A DNA stretch of 15,807 nt from Thermomucor indicae-seudaticae (Eukaryota; Mucoromycota; Mucoromycetes; Mucorales; Lichtheimiaceae), in contig JSYX01000718.1 in assembly GCA_000787465.1 (NCBI GenBank), positions 1 to 15,807 on the forward strand. The letters run 5' to 3'. The position numbers and the translations under genes were made by a program. Of the stretch, positions 9,101-15,807 are shown piece by piece. Position 1 is the stretch's first letter. Every line of letters starts with the position of its first letter. Below the pieces are notes generated by a model that ran no database searches, was not told the DNA's origin, and saw only the letters and a program-made list of their open reading frames with translations.

Positions 9101-9693
9101 TCAGCTGTCAAAAAGAAATACTGACGGTTAATCTGCGCTATATCCGAGAATCAATTCCATGGATATATGCTATATCGCCCGTGATGAGAGAAACAGCGCA
9201 CTTTTGGCCGGCCAACTTTCAGTGCTTTTTATGGCATTGTTTCGATCGGGACAAATTACCATGACTCCTTTCAAAATTTATCGTGAAACTCCTTCCGATT
9301 GCCTGTCAAGGTATTTTTCATGTTGCAAAATTCTTAGTGAGTGCCTCAATCACCGCCCTTTTATAGATCCTTTTACGCCGGTTTGACTATTTTCATGACA
9401 TAACGCCTTTTTCATGTTGAACGTTAAGCCGGCCAATGTCACTGAGATTCTTCTCTAGGTGTACCTTTGTCTGAGCGTGCTGACTATTTTGCCTTACTAT
9501 TTGAGGTAGGAATTTCCTGCTCTTCAAGGGGCGCGTCTTACAGCAGGCCGCCGTCAATTTCAAGGCCACGATTAGCACTGGAGCCTTGGAAATAACTGTG
9601 CTCCAAAATTAACGAGGTTAGTGCCTGGGACCTTTTGTCAATTGAGTCAGTCAGCTGGGTTTTGGGTATCATCTCGTGGCCGTCTTGCCTCAT
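6197..9693 (-). CDS. unrecognised coiled-coil protein, tentative five-exon model, 173 aa
   Basis: Candidate exons on the minus strand are 9693-9542 (ATG start), 9483-9405, 9087-8990, 6838-6775 and 6325-6197 (TGA stop). Their lengths (152, 79, 98, 64, 129) keep phase throughout and total 522 nt. The peptide is rich in Leu, Glu, Arg and Gln and is probably helical: exon 3 carries IVQLSEMLEKVDRRIST and the last exon LEAQRMQLAADQEFIRAL then DPLFGHYLNNHL. Donors include GTAAGA, GTATAA and GTAAAG; exon 3 is preceded by CTGAC and TTATAG. Weak points are the poor GTTATG donor after exon 2 and long introns (317, 2151 and 449 nt) against the usual 50-75 nt. The 2151-nt intron holds a transposon. These exons could belong to two genes or to a decaying one. 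I recognise no family. Confidence 0.4.
6504..6534. repeat. pentanucleotide microsatellite (TTCAR)n
   Basis: About six units of CTCAG, TTCAG, TTCAA, TTCAA, TTCAA and TTCAT, flanked on both sides by the direct repeat CATAACAGAA (6493-6502 and 6533-6542). It lies within a predicted intron of the minus-strand gene. Confidence 0.75.
7161..7253. repeat. 11-bp perfect inverted repeat in AT-rich DNA
   Basis: ACAGACAATAT (7161-7171) and ATATTGTCTGT (7243-7253) are exact reverse complements about 70 bp apart. Between them are further AT-rich palindromic patches (ATACATAAGTATGC, ATGCAT). It may mark a very small non-autonomous element or be chance in AT-rich sequence. No gene is visible here. Confidence 0.4.
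7254..7968. other. AT-rich stretch with no gene seen
   Basis: No frame longer than about 75 codons and no recognisable motif on either strand. In the tentative minus-strand gene model this belongs to the long third intron. Confidence 0.5.
7969..8004. repeat. (TA)n then (GA)n microsatellite at the transposon's left end
   Basis: About ten TA units pass into GAAAGAGAGAGAGAGAGA, immediately outside and overlapping the left terminal inverted repeat. The right end has a short mirror version (CTCTCTATATATATTATT). The left GA tract has therefore expanded or the right one has shrunk. Confidence 0.85.
7999..8966. mobile_element. Tc1/mariner-like non-autonomous element (968 bp)
   Basis: Perfect 29-bp terminal inverted repeats lie at 7999-8027 and 8938-8966; each contains AGATCTGGCCAAAAAGATCC read inward. 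TA-rich flanks fit a TA target site. Inside, on the minus strand, is the N-terminal DNA-binding part of a transposase (8751-8371), followed directly by what looks like its C-terminal tail (8372-8218). The catalytic DDE domain is missing, so the element could move only with help from a full-length relative. It sits inside the predicted third intron of the minus-strand coiled-coil gene, in the same orientation as that gene. Confidence 0.85.
8218..8751 (-). pseudogene. internally deleted Tc1/mariner-like transposase
   Basis: The 126-codon frame 8751-8371 has two helix-turn-helix-like parts. The first is RRKRLAEATGVSETVAQEAI, followed by the basic hinge KIGRPKKQ. The second is near TLRRYLRDLGFSYSL, the usual layout of the paired-type N-terminus of Tc1/mariner and pogo transposases. 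It stops at 8371. In another frame the next bases read DPLWNKSFKENQEYRR and later DAVDAMDMDYLE before a stop at 8218, interrupted by two stops (near 8325 and 8265). This resembles a transposase C-terminus. The expected 150-200 residue DDE/D domain is absent between the parts, so the protein is a remnant without catalytic residues. The family call rests on domain layout and the TIRs. Confidence 0.7.
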
Positions 9694-9794
9694 TTTTTGA
9701 TTGATGACATATTAGAATATAGCCACAGCTTGTCATCTGTAAAGACAGGAATTTTTACTCCTTTACTGTATTATATGAACGACATCAGACCGCG

Positions 9795-10100
9795 CTATGA
9801 TGTCTGGGTGCAAGGGGCTCTCGCCAATGGCCAGATACACAACATCAACAAGATAAATGAATCATAGGCTGATGTATGCGCACTCTTCTTGTCCTTTTTA
9901 ACTCTGTTTTCGTAATGCTGCATACCACAGTATACGGGAATTGCGGCATAGTTGGACATGTAGATGTCATAGAAAAGAAAGAAGTTTGTTTTCTTCAGTA
10001 CGCTGGCTAATGTCATTGGATCATCAATACTCCATGAAGGGATTCAATCCCCTCTCATGCCCTTGAACATAAAAATACGAGGGACTGAAAATTTTCATTA
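9795..10100 (-). pseudogene. unrecognised decaying reading frame
   Basis: A 73-codon frame at 10016-9795 (NFFLFYDIYMSNYAAIPVYC, then HYENRVKKDKKSAHTSAYDS) is preceded in another frame by PSYFYVQGHERGLNPFMEY after a TTTTCAG acceptor-like site. Removing one T in GAGTATTGATGATCC (near 10028) would join them, so a +1 frameshift is likely. I recognise no family. It could be an exon, a broken gene or a transposon remnant. Confidence 0.3.
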
Positions 10101-10427
10101 TATTTTCTGGATATTTCTTTTTTTTGGAGAAGCTTGAAAATATCGAGGGGTCGAAATTAATAGGGGCGCGCTGTATTCGGAGTCAGATGTCCGTGCAAAA
10201 CCGTTTACTACAATATCGACCGGTAAAACCTGTATGTACTTGGCTCCATACTTACGTATTCTTTTTTCGAGAAGCTTACTCTCAGGGCAAAAACGTAAGG
10301 TACGGTACGGTAAGTGATAACTATTAGGATAATAAAAATAGGCAAAATTTAGACTCTTTCTTTCATTCGGCTTATCGCCAGGAGGATTAGGACGACCAAT
10401 TGGCCCAGGGCCGAAGAAGACCTCCAG
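10098..10427 (-). CDS. 109-codon open frame without ATG, unrecognised
   Basis: The minus strand is open from after a stop at 10428-10430 to TAA at 10098-10100. It starts FFGPGPIGRPNPPGDKPNER and includes YHLPYRTLRF and KYGAKYIQVLPVDIVVNGFA. There is no start codon, so it would be an internal exon or a remnant. A strong donor-like GTAAGTATGG lies inside it, and CTGAC followed by ATACAG lies further on, so part may be intron. It and the frame at 9795-10016 may be parts of one gene. Confidence 0.3.
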   Translation of the reverse strand: MEVFFGPGPIGRPNPPGDKPNERKSLNFAYFYYPNSYHLPYRTLRFCPESKLLEKRIRKYGAKYIQVLPVDIVVNGFARTSDSEYSAPLLISTPRYFQASPKKRNIQKI

Positions 10428-10471
10428 TTAGACGCCTCTCACCACAGACAGCGTGGCGGCCCAGTAAAAGT

Positions 10472-10579
10472 ATGTCCCTCCATCTAAAAGAAGGTGGCGG
10501 CAATAGTGCTCCGCAAAAAAAAGTTGAAGAAGCTGCTTTAAAGAAATTTGCGAAGACTTATACTAGGTTGACTCTCTAA
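10472..10579 (+). CDS. possible 35-aa ORF or exon, unrecognised
   Basis: ATG at 10472 opens a Lys/Ala-rich frame (KEGGGNSAPQKKVEEAALKK) to TAA at 10577-10579. A donor-like AGGTTGAC follows the codons for KTYTR. No family is recognised and the opposite strand is also partly open, so the call is weak. Confidence 0.2.
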   Translation: MSLHLKEGGGNSAPQKKVEEAALKKFAKTYTRLTL

Positions 10580-10762
10580 TGATATGGACAAGCAAGTTTA
10601 AAGACCCTTGTATCCTAATGGAACGGTACTGTCCCGGTCTCATTTGCATAATTGAAGGTAACATTTATTCACTGTAGAAGATACGCGTCACACAAAGGAT
10701 ACTGCTGCAACCTTCAGGGGCATCTCCTGCATACGTAGTTTGCAAATGCATCTTTTTTGTCC

Positions 10763-12651
10763 TCAGAGAAGGAATCGCGATAAGCCAGGTACAGAATCCG
10801 GCAATACTGCTGTTATACCCTTGTTGTCTGCTTGAGCCAGCAATGGACCAATGTTCATCTCGCTCCATGACTCCCAAAGCTTCCTGACTGCCAGCTTTGT
10901 ATTCGCAGATAACACGATACAAAAAATAGCATCATAGCCACCAGCTATCAGGGTAATAGGATGTTAGATAGAATAGTTTTAACGGAAATAGGGAACCGAT
11001 TTCGCCTTTACCTCCTGGTACACCTGCCATAGCTACACCCTCGACGTTCATACAAGCATCTAGAAGCCGAGTTTGTTCCGGAGGTTCGATCGGTACTTGA
11101 GATAATTCGCTCATCTGTTGCAAGTATTTCCGAACAGCACCAAAGTCGCGCGTTAAGTCCACCAGCTTTTGAGTTACTGTCGAAGGATCGCTGATGTTCT
11201 CCCACTACTCGGTGTGAGCAAATAGGTCAGTTACTTTTTTGTGAAGCGTCATTCCCATAGATCCTTATACCTCTGAGGCCTTGAGTGACGCACATTGAGC
11301 GATGGCTTTCTGGTATACATCAGGTTGCTCAAAGGCAGCTTTGGATAGATCACGGAAGTGCTGCTCCACTCGTGCGTTCATTTTGCCTAGCTCATTCCAC
11401 AAAGCGTTTGCTTGAAGAAAAAAATTAGTCAGCGGTTGTCTGCAAGGTGAAAACCAAGTCTTTACCTTGTTCTGGGCAAGATTTTCTCCAGGCAAGTACT
11501 TTGCCCACCAAGGTTGGGGTATGGCTACCGGCGTCCACATCACCAAGGATCAATTCCATGCCAGGTGGTAAATGGAACGGAACAACTACATTGTCCCAAC
11601 TGGTATCCGATCAGCTACAGAATATAACTTGGGCAGTCTGTCTTCTTTCTTACTTTGAGGAAGTAGGATGAAGCCTTTTGACAAGGTCGCCCGAAGAGAC
11701 TTGGTCATTCTCGAAAAAGAAAAGCAAATAGGTTAGAAGATGACTCAATTAACCAAGAGATTAATCTTTCTTTACCATTAATGGCGCCAGGATGTTCGGA
11801 CTGAAGCGAGTATACCTGTGATTGCCCCAGACGGCGGCCGATACATCAAATCCGCTTCCTACCTTGCCTTGAGCAAAACAATGAACGAATTGTGCAAGGT
11901 TGTGAATCAAGGCCTTGTCTTCGTCTTTTTCCAGATCTGCGCAACGGAAGAAAACAAGAAGAGCGGCAACAAGTGATGTTGTTAATGCAGCTGAGCTGCC
12001 CAGACCTGTCTTGTGTACAGTGCCAAGTGTAGCATGCGTAGAGCAAAAAGGCTCCAGCGACGCCAGACCACTGGCTGTCTTGGGCAGACCTTTGGCCTCG
12101 AGCTGTTATCCATAATGAGTTCAGACGAACAGAAAAAAGCCGCATAAATCAAGATATTTACTTCTGCTCTTTGAGAATAAAAGTCGTTGTCGGCCACAAT
12201 CACAATAGATAGACAATCCCATGGTATCTCCAGCATATTCGTGAGACCAATCTTTTCATATATCACTTGCAGAGTGAAATACAGACAAGTTTCGACAAAC
12301 TTGTTTTTTGGTGTGTCCTGCCTATGGAACAGACTTTATAAGCAGTTGCTTTTCAGTGTCAAAAAGACACAAAAGTACTGACAGCGTTTCGAAATAGAGG
12401 TCACCGGTTTCTTTAACGCCAAAGGAGTATGACCATTCAGCATCGGCAACAAATTGCGGCGACCGGACTCGAATGACTCTGGAACTATGTTCGGGATCCC
12501 GTTTACCTTCTTGAATCGCTGTGTAGAAACGCGAAGTGGTACCAACGACCAGGCCTTGATAAGCTTGGTCTAATACAAGATAGCCGCCAGTGAGGAGGAC
12601 TTTGCCCGGCGCAGAGACAACGGTACAATCTTTGCCATTAAATTTGGTCAT
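10763..12651 (-). CDS. ERG8: phosphomevalonate kinase (ERG8)
   Basis: Phosphorylates 5-phosphomevalonate to 5-diphosphomevalonate with ATP in the mevalonate route to ergosterol and other isoprenoids; a cytosolic GHMP-family kinase. Exons: 12651-12379, 12317-12162, 12102-11776, 11709-11654, 11599-11466, 11410-11271, 11204-11012 and 10944-10763. All phases agree and give 486 residues (yeast Erg8 is about 450). Seen: [16 protein letters not shown] near the N-terminus (residues 13-28), the ATP-binding loop [12 protein letters not shown] (174-185), [15 protein letters not shown] (222-236), [12 protein letters not shown] after intron 4, [10 protein letters not shown], and the C-terminal GVPGAGGYDA (near 422-432), rebuilt across intron 7. 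Introns are 54-67 nt; introns 4-6 have clear CTGAT/CTGAC branch sites. The start gives the usual short lead before the APGK motif. The gene is intact. It shares an upstream region with plus-strand exons from 12926. Confidence 0.95.
12318..12378 (-). other. ERG8: ERG8 intron 1 (61 nt)
   Basis: GTACTT donor and GGCAG acceptor on the minus strand, phase 0. It joins FETLS to DTPKNKFVE, keeping nearly the same spacing to the KNPF-like motif as yeast Erg8. A GGTGAC donor slightly upstream gives the wrong frame. Confidence 0.8.
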
Positions 12652-12925
12652 TGGGCCTCATCTACAGTTTCCAAATCGCGGTTCTTGAGTTGCACTCTTT
12701 TTGAACCTTAAATTTCGGATCGACGCCCGGTAAAAAATAGTATTGGATTTTCCCGAATATTTTGCGCTCAAACCCGGTTGACTTTGCGCCTTGCAATTTG
12801 AAAGGTTGGCGTGTGTGAATTGCGCTCTCAAGACAAGAACTGTCTGCGCTGCATCATGTATGCGTGCGACGAGGCTTTACTCTGGAGAAAAACGTGCTGC
12901 TGCCGGGCCACTGCTCTGATATTCA
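12652..12925. promoter_or_regulatory. shared upstream region between ERG8 and the divergent plus-strand exons
   Basis: A 274-bp gap between two divergent starts, so it probably holds both promoters. No classical TATA box stands out. It contains the dispersed repeat at 12744-12826, with several TTTGCGC-type words (near 12761, 12783 and 12820). A regulatory role for these words is inference. Confidence 0.4.
12744..12826 (+). repeat. dispersed repeat, copy A
   Basis: Runs from TGGATTTTCC through ATATTTTGCGC, then GGTTGACTTTGCG, and ends GGCGTGTGTGAATTGCGCT. The same ordered blocks occur at 13381-13406 plus 15609-15687, where a LINE splits them. The last 19 bases are identical in both copies. 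Confidence 0.8.
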
Positions 12926-13366
12926 ATGGAATTTGCATCGTTTGTCCGCCAGTTTATTGCGAAAGAATGGCACGTATCCAGTTTCATTGCAGCAAGGGAT
13001 AGATAGCTTTGTCTTTACTCGCATTGACGTTGTTACTTCACCCTACAGGTACTTCGAGCTCCACTGATTTCAGGCCTACCAAAATGGTTCATATCCTGTG
13101 AAACTGTGTCGGGGACTTGCTTAGGGGCTCTACACAAAACGAAGCTAGTAGTTGAAACCCTTAGTATTTACAGTAAAGTAGACCTGCGCCAAGTGTTTGC
13201 TTAACGAGAAGAAACTGATTCTATCGGTATACAAGCCGTCGACCAGATGGATAAAGCGTCGCGATTAAAATGTCTGCGGATTACAGCTGGTGAGATCAAC
13301 CAGAAGGGGCTTGTACGAAAATATCAGAAGAAACGTGAGCGAAGAAAGGCATCTAAAAGTGATATT
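12926..13366 (+). CDS. tentative exons of an unrecognised gene divergent from ERG8
   Basis: ATG at 12926 begins MEFASFVRQFIAKEWH. A GTATCC donor at 12974 and a CCCTACAG acceptor ending at 13048 join it in phase 0 to a frame starting VLRAPLISGLPKWF and continuing HKTKLVVETLSIYSKV. A single TAA at 13202-13204 then interrupts the same frame, which carries on as QAVDQMDKASRLKC and a strongly basic stretch, KYQKKRERRKASKSD, up to a GTAAGT donor at 13367. The TAA is either the true stop (67 aa), lies in a very short GTAAAG intron, or is a mutation. The LINE entered just downstream of the donor. No family is recognised. Competing frames overlap the first exon. Confidence 0.35.
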
Positions 13367-13380
13367 GTAAGTTATTGCAC

Positions 13381-13406
13381 TGGATTTTTCTTGGATATTT
13401 GCGCCC
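13381..13406 (+). repeat. dispersed repeat, copy B, left part (before the LINE)
   Basis: Carries the TGGATTTTT and GGATATTTGCGC blocks of copy A. It is continued after the LINE at 15609, so copy B was present before the LINE arrived. Confidence 0.7.
13393..13406 (+). repeat. LINE target site duplication, left copy
   Basis: GGATATTTGCGCCC, 14 bp, is identical to 15595-15608. The bases on either side differ, so the duplication is exactly delimited and fixes both ends of the insertion. Confidence 0.88.
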
Positions 13407-15372
13407 TCTATCTGGTGCCCTCGCACCCATACTGTCTAACCTTTTCACACTATGCTGGCGTTGGAGTCAGGTCCCCGTCCAGTGGCGTGTCGCCCAGGTT
13501 GTCCCGATCCACAAAAAAGACTCGCCATCCGACTCTGCCAACTTTCGACCTATTAGCCTCACCAGTATCTTACGCAAAATCATGGAACATTGCTTCAAGC
13601 CTGTCCTTCAAGCCACTGCGCCTCCATTGGATATTGCCCAGGGCGGCTTTCGAGAAGCTCGCGGAACCTTGGACCAGGCGCTCTGCTTACACGAACTTTG
13701 CAATCTTCACAAACACCGCACTGGATCACCACCCGTAGTAGCCTTCCTGAACATCAAATCAGCCTACGATACAGTGGACCGCGAAATTATCTGACAAGCT
13801 CTACGAAACTTTAATGTTCCATCTCCATTATATTATCTGCTGAAACATTTGTTCGACTCAGTCTTTATAGAAGTACTCATCTCTAGTGCTACCTCTCGCC
13901 GATTCTGCCCTGTTACAGGGGTTTTGCAAGGATCTGTACTTTCCCCCTTCCTGTATTCCCTTTACATCAGCTCCCTTCCCCATGTTCTTCGGCAGGCGGA
14001 GGACAGCTTTCGGGCTACACAATTTCAACACTTTCAGCAACCTTTTGACCACTTGCAAGTCGATGGTCTACGTATCAATAGTCTTCTTTACGCCGATGAC
14101 GTCGTCCTTATAGGCACCTGGGGCACCATGCCGACTCTCTTAGCAGCATGTGAACGCCATAGCCTTGAGCTCGGCTATCGATGGAATCCTACCAAATGTG
14201 TTGTCCTCGCCAACCCGAACCATGCTTCTACTTATTCGCCCGCCACTCGAGCTTTATTGGACGTCTATTCCAGAGGCTGACACCTTCAATTACCTCGGTA
14301 TCCCTTTCAATAATTTGAGCGCCATCGACACGAAGCGGCTGCTCGAACAGAACACTCAGAGGGCGCACCGTAGTATGCAAGCCATGCGCTCTATAGGGCT
14401 GAGTGCCACCGGTTTTAATCGGCTTCTTGCTTCCCCCTTATACCAACAATTCATCTGACCACAGCTTGAACATGGATTAGCGATTCAGCGCCTTACTGCG
14501 ACGCAACTGAAAATCCTTGACGACGCCCAAGCCAACTGTATGCGCTCAATATATGGCGCAAAGAGCCACACCTCCACAGCTGTTATGCTCCATCTTAGCA
14601 ACATCCCTCCCATGGCCGTTAGGGTCGCTACCCTCCAAGCGAAGTTCTTGTACCGCTCAACCTTTCTACCAGCCGACGCCCTCCTACAATGTCTGATTCC
14701 ACGGCTGCAACAAGAACAGACGAGCTTGTTTCGCCGACTTGAAAGTATCGCCTATGGACACGCCTACCACGGCCTCACACCTCAATAGACACAAAAACGT
14801 TGAAGCGGGAGATACAGGCTCTCCGATGGGAACTCTTTGCTGCTCGGCGAGCCAGCAGTGGATCTAAGCTCTTACGCGCATGCCGTCCAACACTAGGTCC
14901 TGATCCTATCCTGTGGATCCCGATGTCTCGTCCTGAAAGAAGCCGTTGCCTCCGCTGGAGACTTGGCTGGATGTCCAGCGGGAAACCGTGGCCTTGTCGC
15001 AACTGCCCCGAGGGAGCCCACTTCAGTCGTACACATGCCATCCAATGTCTAAAAGCCCACCAGCGCCTTCGTGTCCCAGTGCTGGTCACTGACCCGATCT
15101 CCTATGTCCTTAACCAGCTACCGACCCACCCACTGTCTAATGTGCGTGCAAGAAAATATTGGAGCGTTATCTGGCCGGCCGTCTGTGCCCTTTTACTAGA
15201 AATCGACAAGCTGTGTCATTCACCTGAGGACTTCCGTCCGGGTCCCCCTACACCCACCGCCTCACGAAGCAATAGTTTCTTGCTCTGGCTCGAGCCCATA
15301 TCAACAGCAATAGCCCACCCACCGCCTCCGAGTGTTTCTCTTGATTCCCCCTTGTCCATTTCATCGCAATAA
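13407..15372 (+). pseudogene. broken LINE reverse transcriptase with C-terminal zinc knuckle
   Basis: Reads in order: VAQVVPIHKKDSPSDSANFR and PISLTSI; GGFREARGTLDQAL; AFLNIKSAYDTVDR; TGVLQGSVLSPFLYSLY; and the polymerase core LLYADDVVLIG (YADD at 14089-14100). A long thumb/connection follows (FNYLGIPF), then a Cys-His knuckle, CRNC...HFSRTHAIQC, near 14995-15050. The expected DDE-free RT order is complete, though the first residue of the catalytic AFLNIKSAYD motif is Asn where Asp is usual. Breaks: in-frame TGA at 13792-13794 and 14456-14458; a frame 1 to 2 change between about 14235 and 14280; and a return to frame 1 between about 14750 and 14788. The last frame ends with TAA at 15370-15372. 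A functional protein is not possible. Confidence 0.88.
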
Positions 15373-15594
15373 CTTCACCCTAGCTCATTTACACATATCT
15401 TTTTCACCTGTCTTGCCTTCTTTGGCTTGTATCCTATTATAATTTCTTTATGTTTCCTTCTCTCTTCTCTCCACCTTTTTTCCCTTAGTCCCTTTAAGGG
15501 TTTTTTATCCTCATCTCTGCTTCTTGGAACTGACTAGAGCGGATATGCCATACGCGAAGCGCTCATCAGTCGTTAATAAACACTTACTTTCACC
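15373..15594 (+). other. LINE 3' untranslated region
   Basis: Pyrimidine-rich sequence, then a conserved end with GAAGCGCTCATCAGTCGTTA, which resembles the end of the older copy near 5620-5650. A common 3' end is where the LINE reverse transcriptase would recognise its own RNA; that role is inferred from other LINEs. Confidence 0.65.
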
Positions 15595-15608
15595 GGATAT
15601 TTGCGCCC
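15595..15608 (+). repeat. LINE target site duplication, right copy
   Basis: GGATATTTGCGCCC, identical to 13393-13406. Confidence 0.88.
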
Positions 15609-15687
15609 ATGAAGAGAAAAATTCGCGTTCGGGTCCAGGTTGACTTTGCGTCTTGAAAATGAAAGTTCGGCGTGTGTGAATTGCGCT
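15609..15687 (+). repeat. dispersed repeat, copy B, right part (after the LINE)
   Basis: GGTTGACTTTGCG at 15638 and GGCGTGTGTGAATTGCGCT at 15669-15687 match copy A upstream of ERG8. There are about 17 more bases between the blocks here than in copy A. Confidence 0.8.
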
Positions 15688-15807
15688 GATGACGAGAATG
15701 GTTTGCGTTTCCCTTTAAGACACACTGCGTAGACCTAGCATTTGAAATGCGTGAGTCCGGTTTGCACTCTTGGGACGAACGTTTTCGCGCCGCTTTTCTA
15801 CTGCATA
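15688..15807. other. right edge, no gene seen
   Basis: Further TTTGCG and TTTGCACTC words occur (15701, 15760, 15783) in the style of the dispersed repeat. No coding frame is visible before the window ends. Confidence 0.4.

Larger units (their letters stand above)
13407..15594 (+). mobile_element. 5'-truncated LINE (non-LTR retrotransposon), inactive
   Basis: The insertion contains the reverse transcriptase from its fingers region onward, a C-terminal part with a zinc-knuckle-like motif and a pyrimidine-rich 3' UTR. The first ORF and the endonuclease are missing, as expected after incomplete target-primed reverse transcription. It lies between two 14-bp direct repeats. There is no long poly-A tail; the end reads TTAATAAACACTTACTTTCACC. 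Stops and frame changes show it is dead. A second, much older fragment of the same family lies at 4940-5660. I cannot place the clade by eye. Confidence 0.88.

Noticed and set aside
13247..13738. 163-codon plus-strand frame as one protein
   Set aside because: It crosses the host-LINE junction at 13407 in a frame different from the reverse transcriptase, so the second half is out-of-frame LINE sequence.

Overview
The window looks like a nuclear contig of a filamentous, early-diverging fungus, most likely Mucoromycota. This is an inference from three things: multi-exon genes with very short GT-AG introns (mostly 50-75 nt) and CTGAC-like branch sites; fungal-type SEM1/DSS1 and phosphomevalonate kinase (ERG8) genes; and a Fanzor-type nuclease, a family known from several eukaryotic lineages including these fungi.

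Layout. (1) 66-1190, + strand: spliced exons of an XPG/EXO1/FEN1-like 5' nuclease with its acidic residues in place; the N-terminus lies off the left edge. (2) 1049-3783, +: a large Fanzor (eukaryotic TnpB-like, RuvC plus zinc ribbon) coding region. Its catalytic half is intact, but two -1-type frame changes separate it from the nuclease exons upstream. Reading continues from one region into the other, so a flap-nuclease/Fanzor fusion, or a tightly overlapping pair, is the most interesting feature of the window. (3) 4229-4606, +: SEM1/DSS1, complete, three exons. (4) 4940-5660: old 3' fragment of a LINE. (5) 6197-9693, -: a tentative five-exon gene for an unrecognised coiled-coil protein; its long third intron holds an internally deleted Tc1/mariner-like element with 29-bp terminal inverted repeats (7999-8966). 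(6) 9795-10579: decayed or unrecognised reading frames on both strands. (7) 10763-12651, -: ERG8, complete, eight exons. (8) 12926-13366, +: tentative exons of an unrecognised gene divergent from ERG8. (9) 13407-15594, +: a 5'-truncated, decayed LINE bounded by a 14-bp target site duplication. It sits inside a dispersed repeat that also occurs between ERG8 and its divergent neighbour.

SEM1 and ERG8 are ordinary housekeeping genes (26S proteasome lid; mevalonate pathway). Around them lies accessory DNA with at least three kinds of mobile sequence: the Fanzor region, LINE copies of two apparent ages, and a non-autonomous DNA transposon. I found no rRNA, tRNA or CRISPR array. All exon models come from reading the sequence by eye; none is supported by transcripts.
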